From NCBI RefSeq assembly GCF_019038395.1, contig NZ_JAGFXZ010000011.1, positions 1-64,000 on the forward strand: 64,000 bases of DNA. The letters run 5' to 3'. The stretch comes from Acinetobacter sp. BY419 (GTDB taxonomy: Bacteria; Pseudomonadota; Gammaproteobacteria; Pseudomonadales; Moraxellaceae). The notes beneath the pieces were generated by a model. That model was not told the origin of the DNA and ran no database searches. It saw only the letters and a list, made by a program, of their open reading frames with translations. Shown piece after piece: positions 11,052-19,711 of the stretch. How positions within the stretch are numbered: position 1 is the stretch's first letter; every line of letters begins with the position of its first letter. The position numbers were made by a program, and so were the translations under genes.

Positions 11052-12257
11052 ATGGATATGAACAGTAAATGGATGAACAAGACGTTCTTGGCACTGAGCA
11101 TTCAAATGGTAATGGGTGTTGCATTTGCTGCAGAAGAACCAGCACTAGGTGAATATGAAACGGTTGATGAAGAAATTGTCGTTGAAACTGCTCCATCTGT
11201 ACAGGCTCAAACTGAGCAAATCGAAACGCAGGCTACAGAAGAGTTAGAACTAGGTGGGTATGAAGCAGTTGAAGATACTACTGTTAAAGCTGCGGTACCT
11301 GTAGAGACTCAGGCTAATCAGGTTGTAGATGCATCCCAAGCTTTACAGCAACAAGAAGGTGATGCTACCCAGGCAGCTAATCTGGAAGAAGTATTTACGT
11401 CAAGCGAACGTCAATATTCCCTTATTAAAAAAGGTGATATTTCATCTTATTACGATATTGATTATACCTACTACCGAGACACCCAGCTTGACTTGGAAAT
11501 GGCTCAGGGGCAATTATATCAACTGCGGGTGCAAGAAAATGCGACACATGCTCTGACCAATACTTTCACTTTCCAATATGGGGTGAAAGATAACCTGACT
11601 TTGACTGCATCCCTACCTTTGGTGGCCAAGACCGACTTGTTGAAAGATACCTCTACGGCTGGACTGGGAGATATTAGTATGGGCGCGCGCTGGGAACCTT
11701 TCCCATTAAAAGCCGGCCGCCTACCTCTGATTTTATTTGCAAATTTATCTACCAAAACGGGTGAAAGCCCCTACGAAATTAATGCAGCCACAGATCTCGG
11801 TGTCGGCAAAGGATATTATTCTGCGGGGCTAGGGGCTAGTACGCGTAAATACATTGATCCGGTCGTACTGTTTGCATCGGTTTCTGCCAACTATGGTTTT
11901 AAAGAATCAGGTCTGAACCAGCGTCGTGGTTATCGTATCATCGAAGAATTTGATCCCGGAATTAGTGGGGGTTTTGCATTCGGTTTCGCGTATTCATTTA
12001 ACTATGATGTTTCGATGACCATGTCCTATCAACAAAGCTTCAATACGGGAGCTGAGTTTAGCTATAACACCGGTGAAAGTTATTCTGCTGCAGATCAGAC
12101 CAGTGCTACTTTTGCTATTTCATTAGGTGTCAGGGTTTCTCCAGAAACGATTGTAAATGGTACTGTCGGCCTAGGGCTGACCGAAGATGCGCCGGATGTT
12201 TCGTTGGGATTGTCATTCCCGCTTGATATTTTAGGTTTTGGTAAAAAAATCAGTTAA
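11052..12257 (+). CDS. filC: FilC: outer-membrane beta-barrel with repeated N-terminal region
   Basis: This is an exported 401-residue protein. A signal peptide ends near residue 27 (VAFA-AEE). It is followed by an acidic, Gln/Thr-rich stretch with an imperfect 35-residue repeat (LGEYETVDEE at 32-41, LGGYEAVEDT at 67-76), then a Gln-rich, possibly coiled segment to about 115. Residues about 125-401 alternate like a beta-barrel, with aromatic-ended strands and a C-terminal strand near the end, and resemble the phenol-degradation meta-pathway/transporter barrel group. The layout (N-terminal extension plus barrel beside a C39 protein) recalls Pseudomonas FapF. A second ATG at 11058 has better spacing from GGTGA and could be the real start. 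Confidence 0.72.
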   Translation: MDMNSKWMNKTFLALSIQMVMGVAFAAEEPALGEYETVDEEIVVETAPSVQAQTEQIETQATEELELGGYEAVEDTTVKAAVPVETQANQVVDASQALQQQEGDATQAANLEEVFTSSERQYSLIKKGDISSYYDIDYTYYRDTQLDLEMAQGQLYQLRVQENATHALTNTFTFQYGVKDNLTLTASLPLVAKTDLLKDTSTAGLGDISMGARWEPFPLKAGRLPLILFANLSTKTGESPYEINAATDLGVGKGYYSAGLGASTRKYIDPVVLFASVSANYGFKESGLNQRRGYRIIEEFDPGISGGFAFGFAYSFNYDVSMTMSYQQSFNTGAEFSYNTGESYSAADQTSATFAISLGVRVSPETIVNGTVGLGLTEDAPDVSLGLSFPLDILGFGKKIS

Positions 12258-12269
12258 TAGGGGCGTCGT

Positions 12270-13934
12270 ATGAAAACCATTCGACTTAGCCCGTTATTAA
12301 CAGGAATCATTCTTGCGGGCTGTTCAAGTTATACCTTTGCGCAACTAGGTGCCAACCTTTCGGTGGATCTACGCGCATTATCCATGGGGAACGCTGTTAC
12401 TGCGGATCCTCCAGGCGTCAATGCCATCCACTTTAACCCGGCAGGCCTGACTAAAATCAAGGGCCTGCAGACTGAACAGCAGATTATTGTCGCTAATTTT
12501 GATATCCAGCGCGAATTTTCAGTGCCGGCTGGATATAACGTATTTGGCTATTCTGATGACCCCATGGTTTGTCATGATGGGCCTGAAGTTTCATCTGATC
12601 TGTGTACTGATTTTAAAGGCCCGGTCAGCGGTGATGTGGAATACGTCAGTCTTTTTGTACCTTATCTGAAAAAAATGGTCGATTTGGGTGAAGGTCTTCC
12701 TTTGGTTGCACCGACCTTGGGGGCTGCCTACAATCCGCCTGGTTCTAAAGCAACCTATGCGACTGCAATTTATGCACCTTTAATGGCCGGGTTTGGCCAG
12801 GAAGATGGAAGTCCTGCAAACTTTATGGGACAGCAGGTGGCTTTGGAACGGATTACTTATCTGTCCCCCTCCATCGGTTATGAAGTCAATGACCAACTGT
12901 CGATTGGTGCGTCTATCGGGATGTCGTATCAGGCCATTGCAATGAAAACTGATTTGCGTTTTCCCAATGAGCTGATTGGTATGTTAAGAATGATCGATGA
13001 GGTCGTTTGTACGCCGTTTAAAGAAAATTCCGACATTATTACTGACATTCTTTTACTCGGGATCTGTAATGCTGACGAAGGCATGAACCCATTTGGCAAA
13101 TTTGGCCAAATGCAATTGTCACTCGAGCAAAACTTGAGCCCAAGCTATAACCTGGGCTTATTATGGGAACCGCGCGAAGATTTTAGTTTTGGTATGGTTT
13201 ACCAGAGTGCGGCAAAAATGCGCCTAAAAGGTAAATTCCATATTGATAATGCCAAAGCGCCGCAAGAAATGATCAAAGGTTTAATGACCTCACCGACCGG
13301 ACAAATTCTGGCTGCAATTCTTGGATTTCCGAATTATATTCCTTCCAGCGAGTCTGGGCTGGTGTCGATGGATTTTGAATACCCAGCACATTTCCAGACA
13401 GGAATCACCTATAAGGTGATGCCAGACTTGCAAGTGAATTTTGATGTCGGATGGACAGATTATAAGGTGTGGGACCAGTTTAAATTCGAGTTCGATCGCA
13501 CACTTTCCGCTTTAAAAATCGCCAAAATTTTGTCAGGGAATGTGACAGATTCTAGTCTGGCTTTACCCATGGGATTTAAGTCACCGTGGAACTTTGGCAT
13601 AGGGGTGGAGTATTCGGCAACAGATCGTCTAAAACTTCGCGCAGGTTATGAGCCACGAACCAGTGCCATTCCAAAAGATAAGCGTAATACCATGGTACCT
13701 ATTAATGGTGCGCAGTTATTTGGCTTGGGCGTGGGTTATCGTTTTGATGCAGACACTGATCTGGATTTATCGATTGGTTTCTTACGCAGTAAAGATCACA
13801 TTCCAGCAAATACCAGTAGTTTAGCCAATCAGACCGGGGTAAATAATTTGCTATTAAACCCATATGCAGGCTTGAACATAAAAACAGATACCAAAATTAC
13901 CATTTTAGGTTTGAACTATCGCACGCGTTGGTAA
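12270..13934 (+). CDS. filD: FilD: FadL/OmpP1-family outer-membrane transport protein
   Basis: This 554-residue protein carries the FadL/TodX N-terminal signature LSMGNAVTADPPGVNAIHFN followed by PAGL. In FadL this forms the hatch that plugs a 14-strand barrel carrying hydrophobic compounds. The middle and C-terminus show the usual barrel strands (FGIGVEYSATDRLKLRAGYE near 460). The signal region contains LAGC at 15-18, a lipobox-like sequence, but also an ordinary cleavage site after FA at 24. The latter fits a barrel better. RBS AGGGG precedes the ATG. It is 12 bases from filC and 7 from filE, so one operon. Confidence 0.78.
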   Translation: MKTIRLSPLLTGIILAGCSSYTFAQLGANLSVDLRALSMGNAVTADPPGVNAIHFNPAGLTKIKGLQTEQQIIVANFDIQREFSVPAGYNVFGYSDDPMVCHDGPEVSSDLCTDFKGPVSGDVEYVSLFVPYLKKMVDLGEGLPLVAPTLGAAYNPPGSKATYATAIYAPLMAGFGQEDGSPANFMGQQVALERITYLSPSIGYEVNDQLSIGASIGMSYQAIAMKTDLRFPNELIGMLRMIDEVVCTPFKENSDIITDILLLGICNADEGMNPFGKFGQMQLSLEQNLSPSYNLGLLWEPREDFSFGMVYQSAAKMRLKGKFHIDNAKAPQEMIKGLMTSPTGQILAAILGFPNYIPSSESGLVSMDFEYPAHFQTGITYKVMPDLQVNFDVGWTDYKVWDQFKFEFDRTLSALKIAKILSGNVTDSSLALPMGFKSPWNFGIGVEYSATDRLKLRAGYEPRTSAIPKDKRNTMVPINGAQLFGLGVGYRFDADTDLDLSIGFLRSKDHIPANTSSLANQTGVNNLLLNPYAGLNIKTDTKITILGLNYRTRW

Positions 13935-13941
13935 GGAAGAA

Positions 13942-15054
13942 ATGATCAAGACAGGGAAAGTTGGATGGACAGCGGTACTGGTATTCAGTCTGGTACCTTT
14001 GTCTTTTTCTACAAGCGCTAAAGAATTTATTACGATTATTGGTCCGGATGGGCGACCATTAGTTGTGCCACGTCATCATGCAGATAAAAAAACTGAAGAA
14101 AAATCTCCATTGTCGAAAAAAGTAGGAGTTGCAGCAGTTCAGTCCACGCCTGTGAAGCAAAACTTAGAAAAAGTGCCAGTCGTAGAGAGTAGACAAGTTA
14201 AACCTGGGCAGGACCATAATATGGTTGTACAACCAGTACAACCGAATATTACACAAGAACAGATTCAGTCTAAACCACAATTAAAGTCTGAGTCGAAAGC
14301 TCCTCACATTCCTGATACTAGAGTAAAATCTTCTGTTGTTACCATGCAAAAACCAGGATTTAGCCAGGTTGAAGGCATTGAGTATGTGGATAGTGAATAT
14401 CTGGAAAATAAAGAATTTAATTTAGAAGGTAGAAAACGTTTCTATAGCATGCCCGAAGGCGTTGTAGATAAAAATATCGGAACGACCCGGATCCAGACGA
14501 TTGAGCGTGAAAAAGGGGTCGGACAATCCGTATTAAAATCCTTTTTCCAAAAGCCAGAGGTCGATTCCGGCCCTGTGGTACTGGCACAAAGTTATTATCG
14601 TATTTCACAGCCTGAGACCATCGATAGCTTGGGCAAACAATGTTTTAATGATAAGAAAGTTAAAAAAGCTAAAGAAATCAGCCTTAGAAAAGCTGTTAAC
14701 CTGTGGCCTCGCGCGCCTCTTAAAGCAGACGAATTTGATTTTGAAGTGGTGAAAATTCAATCTGATATCAAGAATATTCAGATCAATTCTTATGCGTCTA
14801 GCCAGAAAAATCCAACTTATTATTGGCCTTTTGTCGTTTTTTTAGACAGTCATGGCTGCGTTCTTGAAGGAGCGGGTGGATTTAAAAATCAGGAAGAACA
14901 GGCGAATATTATTCAACATGAGCATATTGAAGGGATCCTCCAGGTTCCTGCACAAACTGAATATGTATTATTGACGCCTTTGGCCTCAGCGATAGATGTT
15001 GAAAACAAGATGCTGACAAATCACGGACAATTAAAATTAGTCGCCATTCGATAA
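13942..15054 (+). CDS. filE: FilE: exported protein of the fil cluster, unknown function
   Basis: This 370-residue protein has a signal peptide (cleavage likely after STSA, residue 26) and then EFITIIGPDGRPLVVP. A Lys/Gln/Pro-rich, probably disordered linker fills about residues 45-140. The C-terminal half is folded. Its last 110 residues (PFVVFLDSHGCVLEGAGG, then EHIEGILQVP and YVLLTPL) look weakly like the periplasmic MalM family, whose role is unknown. That resemblance is my reading and is unconfirmed. Two Cys are present in the C-terminal half (CFND and HGCV). It sits between filD and filF with short gaps and an AAGGAAG ribosome-binding site. It is probably a periplasmic accessory protein of the system. 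Confidence 0.68.
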   Translation: MIKTGKVGWTAVLVFSLVPLSFSTSAKEFITIIGPDGRPLVVPRHHADKKTEEKSPLSKKVGVAAVQSTPVKQNLEKVPVVESRQVKPGQDHNMVVQPVQPNITQEQIQSKPQLKSESKAPHIPDTRVKSSVVTMQKPGFSQVEGIEYVDSEYLENKEFNLEGRKRFYSMPEGVVDKNIGTTRIQTIEREKGVGQSVLKSFFQKPEVDSGPVVLAQSYYRISQPETIDSLGKQCFNDKKVKKAKEISLRKAVNLWPRAPLKADEFDFEVVKIQSDIKNIQINSYASSQKNPTYYWPFVVFLDSHGCVLEGAGGFKNQEEQANIIQHEHIEGILQVPAQTEYVLLTPLASAIDVENKMLTNHGQLKLVAIR

Positions 15055-15074
15055 GGACTATTCGAGTATAAAAG

Positions 15075-17003
15075 ATGAAAAAGAAAATATTATTTCCATT
15101 TGCTTTAACCACACTTTTGACTGCACTGAGCGGGTGTGGTGGAGAAAGCGCCAATGTTATTCCAGAAAACAACAATGAAGCCACTACTAATGGTACTTGT
15201 ATATCAGGTACAAATAACTGTGTAGAGTGGGGCTTGGAATATCCGCTCGATGGTTTGAACTTCAACTGTAGTGGTGATAAAGAAAACACGTTTATTACGT
15301 TATTTGATAGTAAAAATGGGGTGGCTTCCGGAACCTGTCGAAACACAGATAATATTGAGTTTTATATTCAAAGCTTTGGTTCGAACAAGATCATTTTAGG
15401 TCAAATTAAACTCAGTGATTATGCCAGTTTTAATGCACAGACCCAGTTGCCGCGTTTAAGTGTGATCGATATTGCAAGTGGGATTACCGGACGTCGGGTA
15501 GGTAACTTGGTGCCGAGTGATCCTACCGTTCAGGTGGCCATGCGTCTGGTTAAAATTTTGCAGGCTTTGGCACTACAAAAGGGAAGTATTGTTAATCCAT
15601 CTGATGTGCAGCCTTTATATATTACTGAAGACATGCGCAAAAATCTGGCTAAAATCCGTGGGAATATTAGCCTGACTGATGCTGATTTGGCGACCAAAAT
15701 TAAAGATTTTATTGATATCAGCCAGATTTCTGATGAAGTTGCTTTTGCTACAGTCAAAAAACTGGTAACGATTGCCAACGCAGCCGTGTATCAGCCAGAG
15801 TTTTCATTATTCTCAACCTCAGGTGTGATTGGCAGTAACCTGTCGGGTTCAGATGGATTGGTGGGGTGTAATAAAAACCCTTGTGATATTCAGAAGAAAG
15901 ATACCAAATATTTATTTGGCCATTTTATGCTGATTACCGATCGTCAGGGCTATACCTTTGGCAGTGGCCTGCAATGGCGTGATACTGAGTTAAAAATGGC
16001 CAAAGAAAATTTATCTTCTTTGGGTGGTATTAATGCTCAACTCATCCGTAAGGTGAAACCGGTACAAATGACTGCTGATCCACAAAGTTCATGGATTAAT
16101 CCAGCTACAAAAACCATTCGTACGCCTTATCGCCTGAATGTAGCAAATACCAATGGCCCGCTTGAATTGTATCAAGGCAGATTATTGAATGATTATGTGA
16201 TTGCGGGTAAGGAAGCCTTCTATAAGAAAGTGACTGGCAAAACAGTACTGGATGCTTCTGACCAAGCCAACCTGGGTTTGTGGCGTTTACAGGCCGATGG
16301 TGAAAACTATGCTGGAAGTCTTGATCTCTACAAGATTTTCCCGATTAGTTATCTGGATCGTCAGGTCTTTAAAACGGCTGAAAACGTAGAAGCTGGTCAG
16401 GCCTATATATTCCCGATGTATGCCAATCTGGAGTTTAAATTTACCGATACCACAGTTAATCCAGTTACGTTGGGAATTGTGATTGACAGTAACGGGGATG
16501 TACGCACCAATATGCAGTCTGCCAGCAATTTAGCGACTGACCCGGTAGCAGGCTGTCAGGGTGATGTATTAGACAGTAATCTATTGCTAAATGGGGTACA
16601 GCAATACCGGCTCGGAACTTTAGGGCGTGCATTTGTTGCTGATCAAGCAGTTTCGATGCGCCTGATTTTGGCCAATGAAAAGTTTGGTACTTTAAATGGT
16701 GCCTTGGTCGGGGTGGACTCGCGCATCCAGTCTTCACCGGATTCAAAAGATTCGATTGTGATCGGCGGTGCACTGCTTAACTTGTCCAATGTGCTGAATA
16801 GCAGTGCTGGCCAGACTGGACGTGTAACTTTCCTGAATTCGGTAGGTGATACAGTGCAATGGGCCAATACCTATGCCAGTTTTCAAAAAGTTTATAATAG
16901 TAATAATGAGGATGAAACTCCTGCAGATATTCAACTAGCCAAACTAAATGGCGGGTCGGTTGAGTTTAAACTTGCAGATTGCTATCGAATCAAAGCCAAA
17001 TAA
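15075..17003 (+). CDS. filF: FilF: large lipoprotein of the fil cluster
   Basis: This 642-residue predicted lipoprotein has signal peptide MKKKILFPFALTTLLTALSG and lipobox LSGC with C21. In Acinetobacter the homologue is annotated as putative pilus system protein FilF and is thought to be surface-associated. The mature part has several Cys pairs (GTCISGTNNC, GCNKNPC) and long beta-rich stretches, which fits an outer-membrane-anchored surface or tip protein. It is the last gene of the run filB-filF and is followed by a bidirectional terminator. I see no recognised enzymatic motif. Confidence 0.75.
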   Translation: MKKKILFPFALTTLLTALSGCGGESANVIPENNNEATTNGTCISGTNNCVEWGLEYPLDGLNFNCSGDKENTFITLFDSKNGVASGTCRNTDNIEFYIQSFGSNKIILGQIKLSDYASFNAQTQLPRLSVIDIASGITGRRVGNLVPSDPTVQVAMRLVKILQALALQKGSIVNPSDVQPLYITEDMRKNLAKIRGNISLTDADLATKIKDFIDISQISDEVAFATVKKLVTIANAAVYQPEFSLFSTSGVIGSNLSGSDGLVGCNKNPCDIQKKDTKYLFGHFMLITDRQGYTFGSGLQWRDTELKMAKENLSSLGGINAQLIRKVKPVQMTADPQSSWINPATKTIRTPYRLNVANTNGPLELYQGRLLNDYVIAGKEAFYKKVTGKTVLDASDQANLGLWRLQADGENYAGSLDLYKIFPISYLDRQVFKTAENVEAGQAYIFPMYANLEFKFTDTTVNPVTLGIVIDSNGDVRTNMQSASNLATDPVAGCQGDVLDSNLLLNGVQQYRLGTLGRAFVADQAVSMRLILANEKFGTLNGALVGVDSRIQSSPDSKDSIVIGGALLNLSNVLNSSAGQTGRVTFLNSVGDTVQWANTYASFQKVYNSNNEDETPADIQLAKLNGGSVEFKLADCYRIKAK

Positions 17004-17016
17004 TATTCTTTCAAAA

Positions 17017-17051
17017 TAAAAAAATCCCATCTAAGTGTGGGATTTTTTTAT
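17017..17051. terminator. Bidirectional terminator between filF and the Nudix gene
   Basis: AAAAATCCCA / TGGGATTTTT stem with flanking A and T tracts, placed between two convergent genes. Confidence 0.88.
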
Positions 17052-17061
17052 GAAATCTATT

Positions 17062-17610
17062 TTAACCGGTATGATCCAGACGTGTGCCCAAGGTTTCCAG
17101 ATGCATGGGGAAAATATTGCTTTTACGGTCTTCAAAATAATGTCTGAGGGTCTGTTCTACACTCGGGAAGGCAAGTTCAGTCCAGGGAATATCCGCTTCA
17201 TCGAACAGACAGCTTTCAATGGTCTCTTCACCAGCACCAAATTTTCCATCAATCAGATTGGCTTTAAACAGCACATAAATCTGACCAATACGTGGAATGT
17301 TATACATACAGTACAGCTGTTCAATATCTACTTCAGCTTCGGCTTCTTCCCGGGTTTCCCGCGCAGCACCTTGCTCCATGGTTTCAAACAGTTCCATATA
17401 GCCGGCAGGTAAAGTCCATAGGCCATAGCGTGGTTCAATGGCACGACGGCACAGCAGCACTTTATTTTCAAAGAGCACCAAAGCACCACAAATCACTTTC
17501 GGATTAATATAATGAATAGAGCCGCATGAATCACACACGCTGCGAATCTGCTGATCGCCCAAAGGAATTTTAGCTGTGGTTTTATGTCCACAATTCACAC
17601 AGAAGTTCAT
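17062..17610 (-). CDS. Nudix hydrolase with N-terminal zinc ribbon
   Basis: This is a Nudix pyrophosphatase-like protein of about 182 residues. The N-terminal CVNC...CDSC pair of knuckles forms a zinc ribbon, as in NudC-type and ADP-ribose/NADH-type Nudix proteins. The Nudix box is GYMELFETMEQGAARETREE (G-x5-E-x7-REUxEE). The substrate is not predictable from this. I start it at MNFCVNCGH (17610). In-frame ATGs at 17667/17670 have a far better ribosome-binding site (GGGAGAG) and would add a hydrophobic stretch (FGFSVILSLLLSL), so the start is open. It is divergent from the second Nudix gene. Confidence 0.85.
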   Translation of the reverse strand: MNFCVNCGHKTTAKIPLGDQQIRSVCDSCGSIHYINPKVICGALVLFENKVLLCRRAIEPRYGLWTLPAGYMELFETMEQGAARETREEAEAEVDIEQLYCMYNIPRIGQIYVLFKANLIDGKFGAGEETIESCLFDEADIPWTELAFPSVEQTLRHYFEDRKSNIFPMHLETLGTRLDHTG

Positions 17611-17733
17611 ATTCATCATCAATGATAAAAGTAAGCTCAGGATAACTGAAAAACCAAAATTTGGCATCATTTCTCTCCCGCCCTGACTAAAATCAGCTAT
17701 GATGAAATTATGATCATAATTAGGGCTGACAGA

Positions 17734-18348
17734 ATGGATGCCGGTGAATTGACACAAAGGTTACAGCAACGATTACGCTTTTCCAGGCGTACTCGATCCG
17801 CGCATGCTGCCGTGTTGATTGCAATTACAGATGAAGCTGACCCGAAAGTATTGCTGACGCGCCGATCAGCTTATTTGAATAGTCATGCCGGAGAAGTCTC
17901 ATTTCCGGGTGGCAAGCGCGATCCGCAGGATACCAGTAATATTGTGGTGGCTTTAAGAGAAGCCTATGAAGAAACAGCGCTGAATCCCTTTGATGTACAT
18001 CTAGTGGGGGATCTGCCCATGCAAAAAGCCCGAAATGGCATGTTGGTCAAACCGATTGTGGGACTGATTCCTCCAAAAGTGCAGCTGACTCCTCAACCGA
18101 CGGAAATTGACCGGATTTTCTTTGCCTCTTTGCAGCATCTGCTTGAAGTGACGCCTACGCCGTATGAAGTCCGTTTTGCCCAGCAATCCTTATATTTTCC
18201 GAGTATGCGGGTAGAAAATGAAGTCGTCTGGGGGTTGACCGCACGTATGCTGATTTCTCTGTTCCAGTATGGACTGGATTATAAAAAAGACTGGCCATTT
18301 CTGCTTAATTCACCGGCTTTTAAACGCTCCAAATTTTTTAACCATTGA
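17734..18348 (+). CDS. CoA pyrophosphatase-type Nudix hydrolase
   Basis: This 204-residue Nudix protein has the extended coenzyme A signature LLTRRSAYLNSHAGEVSFPGG upstream of the Nudix box REAYEET. Members of this group (NudL/YeaB type) split CoA and acyl-CoA into 3',5'-ADP and phosphopantetheine. The frame is open to 17710. ATG 17734 is preferred because AGGG lies 8 bases upstream and the product then begins MDAGELTQRL. It ends 14 bases before the carbonic anhydrase-like gene, so the two are co-transcribed. Confidence 0.87.
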   Translation: MDAGELTQRLQQRLRFSRRTRSAHAAVLIAITDEADPKVLLTRRSAYLNSHAGEVSFPGGKRDPQDTSNIVVALREAYEETALNPFDVHLVGDLPMQKARNGMLVKPIVGLIPPKVQLTPQPTEIDRIFFASLQHLLEVTPTPYEVRFAQQSLYFPSMRVENEVVWGLTARMLISLFQYGLDYKKDWPFLLNSPAFKRSKFFNH

Positions 18349-18362
18349 ACAGGATTTTATCA

Positions 18363-18893
18363 ATGCTGTATAAATTTCAGGGACATATTCCCACTGCTAC
18401 ACATCAGCCCTGGGATGGCTGGGTGGCAGCAACGGCCACAGTGATTGGACAGGTCGAGCTTGGACGACAAGTCAGTGTCTGGTTTGGGGCCGTAGTACGT
18501 GCAGATAACAGTAAAATTAAATTGGGTGATTTTACCAATGTGCAGGAAAATGCAGTGCTGCATACCGATGCCGGCATCGAGATGCAGATCGGGAGTTATG
18601 TAACGATTGGGCATCAGGCCATGCTGCATGGCTGCACGATTGGCGATAATAGCCTGATCGGGATTCAGGCGGTGATTCTGAACCATGCCGTGATTGGCAA
18701 GAATTGTATTATTGGTGCCAATGCCCTGATTCCTGAAGGCAAGGTGATTCCAGACAATTCAGTGGTGATGGGTTCGCCGGGTAAAGTGGTGAAAACCCTG
18801 GATGATGACAGCATTCAAAAGCTGAAAATGAGTGCCATGCATTATGCTAAGCATTTTCAGAAATTTCAGGACTTGGAAGAAGTGCAACTCTAA
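18363..18893 (+). CDS. Gamma-carbonic anhydrase family protein (left-handed beta-helix)
   Basis: This 176-residue hexapeptide-repeat protein of the gamma-carbonic anhydrase/YrdA/PaaY group folds as a left-handed parallel beta-helix trimer. Metal ligands are expected from the His residues in ENAVLHTD and IGHQAMLHGC. The repeats (IGDNSLIGIQ, IGKNCIIGAN) are clear. Activity as carbonic anhydrase is often not shown for these bacterial members. AGGA precedes the ATG at 18363; the frame is open back to a TTG at 18345. Downstream of the Nudix CoA pyrophosphatase. Confidence 0.88.
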   Translation: MLYKFQGHIPTATHQPWDGWVAATATVIGQVELGRQVSVWFGAVVRADNSKIKLGDFTNVQENAVLHTDAGIEMQIGSYVTIGHQAMLHGCTIGDNSLIGIQAVILNHAVIGKNCIIGANALIPEGKVIPDNSVVMGSPGKVVKTLDDDSIQKLKMSAMHYAKHFQKFQDLEEVQL

Positions 18894-18918
18894 AACACTG
18901 TTCTACTAACTGAATCAT

Positions 18919-18945
18919 AAGCCTAGATTTTCTAGGCATTTTTGT
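18919..18945 (+). terminator. Terminator after the gamma-carbonic anhydrase gene
   Basis: GCCTAGA-TTT-TCTAGGC hairpin followed by ATTTTTG, about 25 bases after the stop codon. Confidence 0.78.
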
Positions 18946-19029
18946 ATCTGTTTCGGGAAAATCTCGCGTAGTGGATATGAGTGGAGTATCATATCCGCGT
19001 TTTTTATATTCTCTGAATTAAGGTTGTGC

Positions 19030-19695
19030 ATGAAAGTGCTGGCATTGGAGACTGCCAATGAGCAGTGTTCCGTCTCTGTGATCGATGATACTCAAGAACT
19101 ATTTTTTCAGCTTGATGCGCGCGCCAAGGCACAAACGCAAACCATTCTCCCGATGATTGAACAAGGTCTGCAAGATCTTAGGCTGGGCATTGCTGATTTG
19201 ACCGCGATTGCCTTCAGTCGTGGTCCCGGTTCTTTTAGCGGGGTTCGCATTAATGCTGCAGTGACCCAAGCTCTGGCCTGGTCAAACGATTTGCCGGTCA
19301 TTCCGGTTTCGACTTTGCAGGCATTGGCGCAGGCAGCTTACCGATTGCATGGCCTGACTGAAGTGTCTGCCGTATTGGATGCCCGCATGAGTGAAGTCTA
19401 TATTGCGAGCTATCAACTGGATGCAGAGGGGATTATGCAGCCGGTTGATGAGGAGCAACTGTTAAGCTATGCAGAAGGTCATCAGGCTGTGCGCTTTACC
19501 CCGGTCGGTTCAGGTGCTGAACTGGTACAAGGCGAAACTTCAACTTATAAAGATGTGTATGCGACTGCACAGGATATTGCCAGTATTGCACGTGCAGCGG
19601 CACAGGCACAACACTGGGTCAGTGCAGAATTGGCACTACCGGTTTATTTACGTGATAACGCATGGAAAAAAATTCCAGAACAAGGTAAAGCATAA
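19030..19695 (+). CDS. tsaB: tRNA N6-threonylcarbamoyladenosine biosynthesis protein TsaB
   Basis: TsaB is the ASKHA-fold partner that, with TsaD and TsaE, transfers threonylcarbamoyl to A37 of ANN-decoding tRNAs. The 221 residues start MKVLALETANEQCSV and carry SRGPGSFSGVRI, both typical of the family; the protein is itself catalytically inactive in E. coli. AAGG sits about 6 bases upstream. A TTG two codons earlier (19024) is less likely. uppP follows after 16 bases. Confidence 0.95.
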   Translation: MKVLALETANEQCSVSVIDDTQELFFQLDARAKAQTQTILPMIEQGLQDLRLGIADLTAIAFSRGPGSFSGVRINAAVTQALAWSNDLPVIPVSTLQALAQAAYRLHGLTEVSAVLDARMSEVYIASYQLDAEGIMQPVDEEQLLSYAEGHQAVRFTPVGSGAELVQGETSTYKDVYATAQDIASIARAAAQAQHWVSAELALPVYLRDNAWKKIPEQGKA

Positions 19696-19711
19696 TTAAT
19701 TAGGATAAAGC

